From a virus, in IMG/VR virus record IMGVR_UViG_3300046777_000246, positions 1 to 35,133 of that record: a stretch of DNA of 35,133 nucleotides, one strand, 5' to 3'. Positions 1 through 6,303 of the stretch are shown one piece after another (position 1 is the first letter of the stretch; each line of letters starts with the position of its first letter). The position numbers and the translations under genes are program-made. A model generated the notes under the pieces. It made no database searches. It was not told the origin of the DNA and was given only the letters and a program-made list of their open reading frames with translations.

Positions 1-8
1 TGACAACG
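1..8. other. Probable fold-back assembly artefact at left end
   Basis: Bases 1-17 are the exact reverse complement of 73-89. Bases 9-17 form a natural 9-bp inverted repeat with 73-81, but bases 1-8 disagree with the corresponding phage sequence at the other end of the window (35000-35007). The sequence therefore jumps strands at the 9-bp inverted repeat. This is what a template-switch chimeric read or an assembly-graph fold-back looks like, so these 8 bases should not be treated as phage sequence. Confidence 0.75.
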
Positions 9-134
9 CAGACGCTAGGTCTAAAGTCACCGTACTCATCCATAAACACGCCTGAAAACCCCAGCCCTCGCATAGCGTCTGCGTTGTCAGCACCGAACAA
101 GCGTATTTTTGCGCCTGTCACTAGCTCGACTGTT
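9..134. repeat. Terminal direct repeat (left copy), circular closure
   Basis: These 126 bases are identical to 35008-35133. Joining 35133 to 135 restores one continuous terminase reading frame, which shows that the overlap is the circularisation point of the assembly. The true unique length is then about 34,999 bp. A biological terminal repeat lying inside terL is less likely. Confidence 0.9.
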
Positions 135-412
135 AGTTCAGCCTCATTTGAGCTTTTAAGCACAGGTTCTGCAAAATGTTTAAGATAGTCCCATGCAACA
201 GACTTAGCCTGTGAGCGGTAGGGCGCTATATACGCATAAAGCGGGTATTCGTCTTTGCTCATCAACGCAGCACGAACAATATCGTTGATTGCAGCGACAG
301 TTTTACCCGCTCGTCTGTGAGCAACTAAACAAGCCCAACGCTCTGTGCGGTTATGGAACGGCTTAAACGCTTTACGAGGGCTATACGGTAAGACTACTTC
401 TCGTCTTGCCAC
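9..412 (-). CDS. terL: Terminase large subunit, N-terminal part (continues from the right end of the window)
   Basis: This is the 5' part of the packaging ATPase/nuclease. A GTG at 412 overlaps the end of terS by 19 bp; an in-frame TGA lies five codons upstream, so this is the only reasonable start. No strong Shine-Dalgarno is visible, so translational coupling to terS is likely. Residues about 31-38 read AHRRAGKT, the Walker A loop of terminase ATPases. The gene runs off the left end and resumes at 35133 because the map is circular. The joined protein is 445 aa, a normal terminase size. Only 135-412 is unique here; 9-134 duplicates the right end. Confidence 0.93.
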
Positions 413-699
413 TTGACCACCAGTTCAATTGGGCCGTTATCTGCGCCAACGTGTTCTTGTCTTGCAAGCTTAGGAACGTGGTATTCAGCCACAGCCATAA
501 AGCAATCAAACGCTGTTTTTGGGCCGTATCGGTCATCCATAGCAATCTGTTCTAGCCACGTTTGCAATTGGTGTGCATTACCATCCACAAACGCTGCAAT
601 CGCCTCTCTAGCCTTCGCTGTTGACTTATTAGGCGTACCTGCGACACGACCACCATGCTTCTTTCTATTTTTAACTACAGTAGTTTCTGCCATATCCAT
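394..699 (-). CDS. terS: Terminase small subunit
   Basis: This is the DNA-recognition subunit of the packaging motor, about 101 aa. The N-terminus is basic (KNRKKHGGRVAGTPNK), followed by a helical AKAREAIAAFVDGNA segment, the usual look of small terminases of proteobacterial phages, and terL follows with a 19-bp overlap. The start is uncertain: ATG 699 is chosen, but TTG 705 and ATG 693 are possible and none has a clear Shine-Dalgarno. An operator-like site (718-731) lies immediately upstream, which suggests this is the first gene of a regulated packaging/late unit. Assignment rests on context plus sequence character. Confidence 0.85.
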   Translation of the reverse strand: MDMAETTVVKNRKKHGGRVAGTPNKSTAKAREAIAAFVDGNAHQLQTWLEQIAMDDRYGPKTAFDCFMAVAEYHVPKLARQEHVGADNGPIELVVKWQDEK

Positions 700-717
700 A
701 CTCAATGGTCTTAGAGT

Positions 718-744
718 TTAAGATAGGTTAATTGTATCTTAATC
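718..744 (-). promoter_or_regulatory. Operator-like site upstream of terS
   Basis: TTAAGATAGGTTAA at 718-731 differs by one base from the site at 6459. A second half-site-like GTATCTTAATC follows at 734-744. On the minus strand a TACAAT -10-like box (736-731) abuts it, but no good -35 is visible. It lies between the 95-aa gene and terS, so it could regulate entry into the packaging/structural genes. Confidence 0.5.
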
Positions 745-1026
745 TTTATTGCGTTCGCTAATGTTCTTTGCTTTCGCTCTTGCGTCTTCTTTGCTTGATG
801 CGCCCCATGCTTTTAAGGCTAGAGCTAATCTTGTGGGTTTACCGTCTTTTTCCATTGGGCCGGGCATATTTCCCATTCTTGCTAAAAAGCTTGCCCGTCT
901 TGGATTATCGCCTGATTTGACTGGCGGCTTTAGGTTCATGCCTTCAGCTTTTGCGCTTGCTCTGCCTTTAGCGTTTAACCCGCCTTCAGGGTTTTTGCCT
1001 TCTTTGCGTTGCCAAGCTGCGCTCAT
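739..1026 (-). CDS. DUF6321-like small basic phage protein
   Basis: A 95-aa, Lys/Arg/Ala-rich protein with the string MSAAWQRKEGKNPEGGLNAK at its start and RRASFLARMGNMPGP in the middle. I recognise this as the DUF6321-type protein found in many tailed phages; its function is unknown. It is expected to be cytoplasmic or virion-associated. It overlaps the upstream 49-aa gene by an ATGA-type junction (stop 1023-1025, start 1026), so the two are probably co-translated. No signal peptide or membrane segment is seen. The family name is from memory. Confidence 0.8.
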   Translation of the reverse strand: MSAAWQRKEGKNPEGGLNAKGRASAKAEGMNLKPPVKSGDNPRRASFLARMGNMPGPMEKDGKPTRLALALKAWGASSKEDARAKAKNISERNKD

Positions 1027-1172
1027 TTCTTATCTTTAGCGGTTTTTGCCGCTTCCTTAAAATCTTTAGCTGTCGGCGCACCGGGGCTACCGGGCTTACG
1101 CATCTTCTCACCCGACCCTGCTTTAATGCGCTCTTGCTTTGCTAGGATGTTTGCATATAAGCCAGCTTTCAT
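1023..1172 (-). CDS. Small basic phage protein (49 aa)
   Basis: ATG at 1172 opens a 49-aa frame beginning MKAGLYANILAKQERIKAGS and carrying GEKMRKPGSPGAPTAKDFK. The Lys/Gly/Pro-rich character and the RKPGSPGAPTA string resemble short proteins that accompany DUF6321 genes in other phages (recollection, not searched). Its stop overlaps the next start in an ATGA arrangement and it lies 7 bp downstream of the 132-aa gene, so it fits the operon exactly. Function unknown; possibly virion or DNA associated. Confidence 0.75.
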   Translation of the reverse strand: MKAGLYANILAKQERIKAGSGEKMRKPGSPGAPTAKDFKEAAKTAKDKK

Positions 1173-1179
1173 AGCTCAC

Positions 1180-1578
1180 CTATCGTCTACGCATCATTTC
1201 TGGATTAACCATTGTTGCTGCGCCACGCCCCATGCTTTGCTCCATGTTGCGTCTGTCTAGCTCGCTGATAGCGCCTTGCAACAAACCACGGCGAGTAACT
1301 GGTGCGCCACCCATAGGCATATTGCCAGAGTAATTAGGTTGGTTAATTGGCATACCGTAGTCTGCTTCTGGCGAAATTATTGGCATCCCACCTTGTTGTG
1401 GCACATTTGCGCTCATTGGTGTCATTGCGCTGTAGTCACGCTGCATAGCCATGTTTTGCCTGTCAGCGTCAGTCATAGCACCCATGCCTTGCATTGATTG
1501 CAAGAACTTTTGCATTTGTTGCGCTTGCAGCATTTGCGCCATTCTTTGTGCTTCAGGGTTTTGTACGAGGTCATCCAT
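1180..1578 (-). CDS. Met/Gln-rich hypothetical protein
   Basis: A 132-aa protein with an unusually Met- and Gln-rich N-terminal half (residues 1-50), a Pro/Gly/Met-rich middle and a basic C-terminal tail (MMRRR). The start at 1578 has AGGAA about 6 nt upstream. I do not recognise a domain. Composition resembles low-complexity internal virion or scaffold-associated proteins, and the neighbours (terminase and small structural-type genes) fit that, but this is inference. No membrane segment or signal peptide. Confidence 0.7.
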   Translation of the reverse strand: MDDLVQNPEAQRMAQMLQAQQMQKFLQSMQGMGAMTDADRQNMAMQRDYSAMTPMSANVPQQGGMPIISPEADYGMPINQPNYSGNMPMGGAPVTRRGLLQGAISELDRRNMEQSMGRGAATMVNPEMMRRR

Positions 1579-1586
1579 AGCCGTTC

Positions 1587-1943
1587 CTATTTGAGAAAGC
1601 GTAGTTTGTACAGCGTTGAGTCTAGCAATTGTGCAATTTCATCAATGATGTTCTGTAATTGCGTGTCTTTTGGCAATTCTTTGCGAATTTCTTCAACAAA
1701 ATCACATAAGCTTTTGAGATACTTTTGTGGCGTTTTAGCCAAATGAAAGTCATCCGGATATGCTTTTATTTTGTCGTATTTGCCTTGATATGCTTCTGCG
1801 TAAACGTCAACTAAATCAACGATACCGTCGTAATATTCACCAAGTGCAACGTGCTCTGCATACGAATCTGTTTGCAGGTGCATAAAATGAGCATTGGTTG
1901 CGCTATGTAGCAGCGTCGATACAAATACGGCTGGAAAGTCCAT
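1587..1943 (-). CDS. DUF5856-like protein
   Basis: A 118-aa, mostly helical protein. The N-terminal LLHSATNAHFMHLQTDSYAE followed by an ALGEYYDGIVDLVDVYAEAYQG-type helix matches what I recall of DUF5856, a phage family with a ferritin-like helical pattern (conserved His/Glu spacing). Function is not established. The start has an AGG-containing ribosome site (CGAGG) about 7 nt upstream, and the stop of rusA is directly adjacent (1944). Oddly for an early operon, such proteins often sit near virion genes. Confidence 0.75.
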   Translation of the reverse strand: MDFPAVFVSTLLHSATNAHFMHLQTDSYAEHVALGEYYDGIVDLVDVYAEAYQGKYDKIKAYPDDFHLAKTPQKYLKSLCDFVEEIRKELPKDTQLQNIIDEIAQLLDSTLYKLRFLK

Positions 1944-2306
1944 TTACGCCTCGTTTTCTAAGGTGGCTATCACAATTGTACATCCGCCACCACTTTTTAT
2001 AACACCTCTTTTGATACTTATGCTATCAAATTGTTCATCATCCTCAAATACGCCTGCGTCCTGAAGGCTGTCAAATAGCGCTTTTAAACGGTTATCCAAG
2101 TCAATTTTGCGTCTGTCTCGTGGAAATATCGTAATCATCGCCATTAGCCGCTGTGCGCCAAGCTTTGGGATGTTGTTTGCTGCAATGTATTCCTGAACCG
2201 CTAGTTTGTAGTCTCGACCTTGCTTGCTTAGGATTGTGCGCCCCCTAAAGTTGTTCCAGTAGCTGTTTACAGACGGTGGGAGCGGTAATTGCAGCGTCAT
2301 TAGCAT
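1944..2306 (-). CDS. rusA: RusA-family Holliday junction resolvase
   Basis: A 120-aa endonuclease that cuts four-way DNA junctions, used to resolve recombination or replication intermediates before packaging. The N-terminal LPLPPSVNSYW and the acidic core KIDLDNRLKALFDSLQ with GVFEDDEQ (residues about 68-92) carry the conserved metal-binding aspartates of RusA. The length equals the E. coli prototype (about 120 aa). ATG 2306 is preferred because GAGGG lies 8 nt upstream; ATG 2300 is an alternative. It works logically with the ERF/SSB/exonuclease set on the other strand. Confidence 0.93.
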   Translation of the reverse strand: MLMTLQLPLPPSVNSYWNNFRGRTILSKQGRDYKLAVQEYIAANNIPKLGAQRLMAMITIFPRDRRKIDLDNRLKALFDSLQDAGVFEDDEQFDSISIKRGVIKSGGGCTIVIATLENEA

Positions 2307-2584
2307 TTGACTAACCCTCGTTCAAACAGTTCGCCAATCGTCTTTCTGTGCGCCATTTCCCAAAACTCTCGACGTTGCTCTTTTGACAGTTTGTTGCCTT
2401 GGTCAATATCCATGTGACAACTAAAGCACAATGCTGCAATGCGGTAATCGTGCGCTTTTATGCTTTTACCTTTACCGTCAAGCAATTGGTTACTGTGCGC
2501 TGCGACAACCGTACCGTCGTCAGTATGGCAAAGCTGGCATGGCAACTGGCGGCAAGCTTCTAATAGTTTTGGATTTCTGTACAT
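2300..2584 (-). CDS. DUF1364 (YbcO-like) zinc nuclease
   Basis: A 94-aa protein with NPKLLEACRQLPCQLC, VVAAHSNQ and RIAALCFSCHMDIDQG. Cys16, Cys19, Cys53 and Cys56 would bind zinc, and His30 and His57 are nuclease-core candidates. This is the DUF1364/YbcO family, small HNH-type phage nucleases of recombination regions; YbcO is a known DNase. Its stop overlaps the rusA start by 7 bp, so the two nucleases form a pair as in lambdoid nin regions. It overlaps the upstream 58-aa gene by 25 bp. Family assignment is confident; the exact substrate is not known. Confidence 0.9.
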   Translation of the reverse strand: MYRNPKLLEACRQLPCQLCHTDDGTVVAAHSNQLLDGKGKSIKAHDYRIAALCFSCHMDIDQGNKLSKEQRREFWEMAHRKTIGELFERGLVKC

Positions 2585-2736
2585 TGTTCTTCAGTCCATG
2601 CTTGCAACTCGTTTGCCAACAATTGCATTTCAACCGCTACATCAGCCGCAGCGTCAAATTTGCATTTCAGGATAAGTTGGCGGTAAATTTTTATAGCCGA
2701 CATCAATTTAATCAAAGTTGCGCTGTAATCTGTCAT
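2560..2736 (-). CDS. Small hypothetical protein (58 aa)
   Basis: ATG 2736 (AAAGGA 7 nt upstream) overlaps the previous stop in an ATGA junction. The product starts MTDYSATLIKLMSAIKIYRQ and is predicted helical, without Cys motifs or membrane segments. No family is recognised. The frame is open further upstream to 2784, but the Shine-Dalgarno and the coupling support the start given. Confidence 0.65.
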   Translation of the reverse strand: MTDYSATLIKLMSAIKIYRQLILKCKFDAAADVAVEMQLLANELQAWTEEQCTEIQNY

Positions 2737-3062
2737 TTTGTAATCCTTTCTAAGTTCCGATTGTTTGCTTCCTGTGTCCGCCAAACTTCAATTCTAAGCT
2801 TTGCCGATTCTAAGCGATACTTTAGTAATTCTGCTTGTTCTGTTGCTTCACCAATTGCTTTTGCTAATTCTTGATATTTTGGATCTGCATACGCTTCACG
2901 TTCTTGTGCGCCTATTGCTGTTTCATAACTATTTTTCATCAGAATTGCTTTCAAGCTGCTTTTAAACACTTCAAGCTCTGCAAGTCTGCCTTTTGCTTTT
3001 GCGTATTCTGGCGCATTGTCAAAAATGTATTCAACAGCTTTATGCGGATCAATCTCTATCAT
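2733..3062 (-). CDS. Coiled-coil hypothetical phage protein
   Basis: A 109-aa protein rich in Ala/Glu/Lys/Leu, with long helices and probable coiled coil from about residue 18 to the end (EYAKAKGRLAELEVFKSSLK, then EQAELLKYRLESAKLRIEVW). Such short coiled-coil proteins are common in phage early operons. Function unknown. The start at 3062 has AGGGAAG upstream and overlaps the glycosyltransferase stop by 14 bp, consistent with translational coupling. Confidence 0.75.
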   Translation of the reverse strand: MIEIDPHKAVEYIFDNAPEYAKAKGRLAELEVFKSSLKAILMKNSYETAIGAQEREAYADPKYQELAKAIGEATEQAELLKYRLESAKLRIEVWRTQEANNRNLERITK

Positions 3063-3903
3063 GTTCTTCCCTTTTCACTAATTTCATCCCATATTCATTG
3101 ATGTCTTGTTGAACAACAATGTTTTGTTTTTTTTTTAGGATATTTTTTTTGAACACGTCAAAATCAACTCTGTGGTGCCATCTGTCATAACGCCATGCAA
3201 GCGAAGCGTATTCAGGATAAGCATCAACTAATGTTTGCGACTTTTCTTTTTTCTTTTCACCGTCTGCGTATAACTCTGTTGTATTGCCACCTTTCATGCT
3301 CAATGTCGCAGCTTTATCTTGCAAAAACGCATTAAACAAAATAGTGCACCACCCATCTTTCAATACATCGAGCGACAACGCTACATCTTCGTTGTATTTA
3401 AGTTTCCACCTATGTGGCAAATCATTTCTTATCAATATGCAAGAAAAAATGCGTGTGTTTAAACGAAACGCTGGCATATCTGTGCGTTCTTCTGCAAAAA
3501 AACGATACTGAAATCCAGATTGTGCGACATTTTCGTATCTATCTGTGAAATCTTCCGCTGCACGAAATATTGCGCCAGACCTGCAAGGTATGCGTTTGTT
3601 TTTGTACAAGCGAGCAAACCCATGTATGTTGTCATCAAGTATCCAATGAAACTTGTGACCCTCGCTAATTGAATGCTCCCAACACCAATTTCTAGCAGGA
3701 TAACTTCCTAGCCCAAGATTGCTAAAAGGCAATACAAGTATCTTAGATTTGTCGATAACAGCAGCATATTGCTCGTATTCTTGTGGTTCAACAACAATAC
3801 GATATGCAACGCCCATCACTTCAAGCGCTTTGCTTGTTTTGCGTGTGTCAGCACGACCTTTTGAAATGATGTAGATTGGATATTTAGGATGATTGTGTTT
3901 CAT
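3049..3903 (-). CDS. TET-associated-type glycosyltransferase (TAGT-like, GT-A fold)
   Basis: A 284-aa probable sugar transferase. It opens with a Rossmann-like strand and loop (YPIYIISKGRADTRKTSKAL), has the nucleotide-sugar/metal motif WILDDNI at residues 87-93, and a second acidic motif NEDVALSLDVLKDGW at about 171-185. This layout is that of the phage TAGT family, predicted from gene context in published comparative genomics to glycosylate modified bases in phage DNA. Here there is no TET/JBP dioxygenase or nucleotide hydroxymethylase in the genome. The substrate is therefore open: a host-made or unknown modified base, or not DNA. It overlaps the 82-aa MPEF gene by 20 bp. ATG 3903 is preferred to TTG 3909. 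Confidence 0.8.
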   Translation of the reverse strand: MKHNHPKYPIYIISKGRADTRKTSKALEVMGVAYRIVVEPQEYEQYAAVIDKSKILVLPFSNLGLGSYPARNWCWEHSISEGHKFHWILDDNIHGFARLYKNKRIPCRSGAIFRAAEDFTDRYENVAQSGFQYRFFAEERTDMPAFRLNTRIFSCILIRNDLPHRWKLKYNEDVALSLDVLKDGWCTILFNAFLQDKAATLSMKGGNTTELYADGEKKKEKSQTLVDAYPEYASLAWRYDRWHHRVDFDVFKKNILKKKQNIVVQQDINEYGMKLVKREEHDRD

Positions 3904-4132
3904 CGTCAATCCACACTTTTTTATCTGTATTTACACGCACAGGAAACATTACGCTTTTTGTTGTGAAATGTATGCGTTTCCCTATCAACTCAGAAAACTC
4001 ATTCATATCTTCGACAGTAATGAAATTGACAACAACTGAATGAATAGTTTTTAAATTTGTTTGTTCAAATTCTGGCATTCCTTGCCATTCTTTTTTCCAA
4101 TCAAATTCTTCGTCTCCAAACAAGTCTTTCAT
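3884..4132 (-). CDS. Small 'MPEF-motif' protein coupled to the glycosyltransferase
   Basis: An 82-aa protein with WKKEWQGMPEFEQ (residues about 12-24), an alternating strand segment IHSVVVNFITVEDMNEFSEL and GKRIHFTTKSVMFP. I recall the same pattern (WxxMPEF, then a strand, then TKSxWFP) as a free-standing or ParB-fused C-terminal module next to TAGT genes in other phages; this is memory, not a search. It overlaps both neighbours (4 bp upstream, 20 bp with the transferase), so the pair is almost certainly co-expressed. The role is unknown; it could be a DNA- or substrate-recognition partner of the transferase. Confidence 0.7.
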   Translation of the reverse strand: MKDLFGDEEFDWKKEWQGMPEFEQTNLKTIHSVVVNFITVEDMNEFSELIGKRIHFTTKSVMFPVRVNTDKKVWIDDETQSS

Positions 4133-4335
4133 TTTTCTTGTCTCCAGTAGTAATCATTCAATTGCATACATTTCGTGCTAATCATTTTTAATGCGTTAAT
4201 TGCATCAACAAGCGCTATTGATTGCTCGGTCATAAATTCAAAGTTTTTTTCAACCTGAAGCAAATAAAATATTTGCACCTCTAGTTCGCCTGTAATGCTT
4301 TCAAAATCTAACGCTGCTTGCTTTGACAGTTTCAT
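4129..4335 (-). CDS. Small helical hypothetical protein (68 aa)
   Basis: MKLSKQAALDFESITGELEV opens a 68-aa, largely helical protein of unknown function. An AGG six nt before the ATG (TAGGTACAAC then ATG) provides the ribosome site. Its stop overlaps the start of the MPEF gene (4129-4132). No motif recognised. Confidence 0.65.
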   Translation of the reverse strand: MKLSKQAALDFESITGELEVQIFYLLQVEKNFEFMTEQSIALVDAINALKMISTKCMQLNDYYWRQEK

Positions 4336-4355
4336 GTTGTACCTATATTTAATAA

Positions 4356-4730
4356 CTAAACAATTTCCGATACTTTTTGTGCAATCCGTGACCTAAATTG
4401 CCCCATATCCTCGCCCGGCCTTGGTGTCATACCCAATTCCCTTGCTTTCTCCATCGTCAATTGCTCTGTTGAATACCAAGGCAATGCGGGTTTTTTAGGT
4501 TGTTTCGGCTTCATGTCCAACTCATCGTAATACCGACCTTGATTTAGCCATGTCGCTGGATGCGGTATGTACTCTGTCGCTGTCTCTTTTAGTTTCCAAT
4601 ATTCAATATGCGTCTCTAGCGCATCAATTGCTAATTCCTGCTCATCTATCGGAAGCTTGGCAAACGATTGCATAGCGGTCTTTTTAGCGACTTTGCGAGG
4701 GTATTTTGACCAAAAGTCATTAAAGCTCAT
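4356..4730 (-). CDS. Replisome-organiser/DnaT-like C-terminal domain protein
   Basis: A 124-aa protein beginning SFNDFWSKYPRKVAKKTAMQ and containing YIPHPATWLNQGRYYDE at about 54-70. The FWxxYPRKxxK plus IPHPATWLNxGRW signature is the C-terminal part of many phage replication proteins of the lambda O / replisome organiser type. The usual N-terminal winged helix is missing here, although a separate winged-helix protein is encoded upstream (5977-6303). It probably helps load the host helicase. It overlaps the 210-aa gene by 4 bp. The family pattern is clear; the exact role is inferred. Confidence 0.78.
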   Translation of the reverse strand: MSFNDFWSKYPRKVAKKTAMQSFAKLPIDEQELAIDALETHIEYWKLKETATEYIPHPATWLNQGRYYDELDMKPKQPKKPALPWYSTEQLTMEKARELGMTPRPGEDMGQFRSRIAQKVSEIV

Positions 4731-5359
4731 GTGCGCTCCTCAATGTTGTAAAACCAATCGTCACCAGCAGACCATTTGCGTGTACCGTCTACTGTCCAAA
4801 TGTTTCGTGCTGCTTGAAAGTCAGGGAATTTTGTCTCGCTTGGAATCAGCGACTGGTCATACCAAAGGCAACGGTTGTTTGGTTGACAAGCAAATTGTCC
4901 GTTGTCTAGCCGTATCCAGTTAAACGATTTATGTTCTTCAGCTTGCTCTGTGAATCCGGTGTCAACCTCTAACCCGTCAGCGCAAAAGTCTACGGTAAAC
5001 AAGTATGTGCCAAAGTGCCATTGCTTGTCTTTGCCTAAAAACTTGACCCCAAGGTTACGCAGCCCAATCTTTTCAATAATTGTGAACTTGTAACCCATGC
5101 AGTCCCAAAGCTGTAGCGTGTCAATGGGCAACGATTCAGGCGAGTTTGTGTGCCAGACATAGGCGTGTATTGGTAATTTGTCATAAAGCGCACCGTAAGC
5201 TGGCAACAAGCTTTCAATGCGAAATACTTGCCCACGCAAAGCTTTAAGACTTACCCAAATTGCAGGTTCGTATTGACCGTGACCTTTCTCAAAGTTATAC
5301 AAAAACTCACGCCGCACAAAGCATTTTATTGGTGGCAATGACGCAACAATGTAACTCAT
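4727..5359 (-). CDS. Conserved hypothetical protein (210 aa)
   Basis: ATG 5359 has AAGGA 7 nt upstream and gives MSYIVASLPPIKCFVRREFL and so on; the open frame extends to 5449 but that part only overlaps the preceding gene. The protein is aromatic- and Trp-rich (WVSLKALRGQVF, AYVWHTNSP, WDCMGYKFT, GYLF-type strands), suggesting a beta-rich fold. I do not recognise a characterised domain. It sits between the 114-aa early protein and the replication protein, so a role in early takeover or replication is possible but only inferred. Confidence 0.75.
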   Translation of the reverse strand: MSYIVASLPPIKCFVRREFLYNFEKGHGQYEPAIWVSLKALRGQVFRIESLLPAYGALYDKLPIHAYVWHTNSPESLPIDTLQLWDCMGYKFTIIEKIGLRNLGVKFLGKDKQWHFGTYLFTVDFCADGLEVDTGFTEQAEEHKSFNWIRLDNGQFACQPNNRCLWYDQSLIPSETKFPDFQAARNIWTVDGTRKWSAGDDWFYNIEERT

Positions 5360-5651
5360 TTTTTTTCCTTGCTCTAATTGCATCGGCGCAATCATCCGCA
5401 CCCCAACTTTGACCTTGGGTATGAATTTCATCGCAACCCAGTTCATCACCCGTATATGGCTCTATCCCTTTATATAATTTCCATTTGTCAGATGAATATT
5501 CATCACACACTTTCGCACACGCATCACGCTCATCTTGGCGCACTAACTTGGCAAAGCGTTCAATATCCGCAATTTCTGCCTCCCACAGCCCTTCGTATGC
5601 AGTAAGGCTAAACCCCGCCTTAAAAGCAAGCTCTTTGATTCGTTCATCCAT
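5307..5651 (-). CDS. Early hypothetical protein with ERDACA motif (114 aa)
   Basis: ATG 5651 gives MDERIKELAFKAGFSLTAYE, then EIADIERFAKLVRQDERDACAKVCDEY, and a C-terminal DDCADAIRARKK. This ERFAxLVRxDERDACAKVC pattern recurs in many phage early operons without known function; the regularly spaced Cys/Asp/Glu residues could bind metal. It overlaps the upstream gene by 8 bp and the downstream gene by 53 bp. The last residues after RARKK look non-conserved, so the tail may have grown into its neighbour. Confidence 0.72.
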   Translation of the reverse strand: MDERIKELAFKAGFSLTAYEGLWEAEIADIERFAKLVRQDERDACAKVCDEYSSDKWKLYKGIEPYTGDELGCDEIHTQGQSWGADDCADAIRARKKNELHCCVIATNKMLCAA

Positions 5652-5853
5652 TGTCCACCTCCCAAAGTTTGACAGCAGCAACGTGAAAATGATTGTGTTG
5701 ATTCTTAAATTCGTCGTGCAATTCCATCAAAAAATTACAACACTCACGTCTAGCGTTCTTTCGTATGTTTTGCAACATCGTCACTAGCTCTGACTGCTCT
5801 TGTTCAGTTATCAAACCTGATTCAAGTATCTCAATCGCTTTGTCAATGTTCAT
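5644..5853 (-). CDS. Small hypothetical protein (69 aa)
   Basis: MNIDKAIEILESGLITEQEQ opens a 69-aa protein with a helical N-terminal half and a C-terminal CNFLMELHDEFKNQHNHFHV segment rich in His. Its ATG (5853) overlaps the stop of the 50-aa zinc-ribbon gene in an ATGA junction. No family recognised. Confidence 0.65.
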   Translation of the reverse strand: MNIDKAIEILESGLITEQEQSELVTMLQNIRKNARRECCNFLMELHDEFKNQHNHFHVAAVKLWEVDNG

Positions 5854-6002
5854 TTGTGCGCCTTATAAAATCGTAAGCACCAGTCACAAAGTCCATCAGT
5901 TAGCTTTGAGACTTGTCCACAACAATCGCAAATCGGTTCGACAGATTCTTTGCTGTTTTCCCGCTGTAACTTTTCCCTAAGCCACTCGACTAACGTTTTC
6001 AT
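5850..6002 (-). CDS. 50-aa zinc-ribbon-like protein
   Basis: ATG 6002 opens MKTLVEWLREKLQRENSKES followed by CDCCG at residues 25-29 and LCDWC at 38-42. Cys25-x2-Cys28 and Cys39-x2-Cys42 form a CxxC-x10-CxxC pair typical of small zinc ribbons. The N-terminal third is an amphipathic helix. It overlaps the winged-helix gene by 26 bp and the next gene by 4 bp, filling an otherwise gene-free 124-bp gap, which supports it being real. It may be a nucleic-acid or protein-binding adaptor of the early operon; function unknown. Confidence 0.72.
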   Translation of the reverse strand: MKTLVEWLREKLQRENSKESVEPICDCCGQVSKLTDGLCDWCLRFYKAHK

Positions 6003-6303
6003 AAGTGTTATTCACCCAATAAAGTTGACCAAATACGCCTGTGTACTGATTTGCTAATCTCAATGCTTGTTCAACAGAATCTTTGCTTTTGTACGGATAC
6101 CGATACACTTTGATGTAACGCCCTCCGTGATTTGCTTTGGTGTCTCTAATGCCACGCTCAAGGTCATAAAACGCCTTCGTTTTCAACGCCGTTCTGACGT
6201 GGTTCTCCGCTATCCCTGTTATCTCCGCTATCTCCGATGCGCTTATCCACTCGTTTTGACGAATTGTTTGCAGAATCCTTTGTTGATTTCGTGTAAGTGC
6301 CAT
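5977..6303 (-). CDS. Winged-helix DNA-binding protein (108 aa)
   Basis: MALTRNQQRILQTIRQNEWI, then SASEIAEITGIAENHVRTALKT, form a MarR/LexA-like winged helix (residues about 1-70), with a recognition helix near 31-45 and a wing around GGRYIKVYRY. The C-terminal VEQALRLANQYTGVFGQLYW is variable. It may bind the phage origin or promoters, or act as the DNA-binding half of a split replisome organiser (compare 4356-4730). ATG 6303 is chosen; the frame is open to 6333 and lies inside the 92-aa gene for 140 bp. Confidence 0.78.
   Translation of the reverse strand: MALTRNQQRILQTIRQNEWISASEIAEITGIAENHVRTALKTKAFYDLERGIRDTKANHGGRYIKVYRYPYKSKDSVEQALRLANQYTGVFGQLYWVNNTYENVSRVA

Noticed and set aside
9-134. 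Biological long terminal repeat
   Set aside because: It lies inside the terL coding region and is the length expected of an assembly overlap; circular closure explains it fully.
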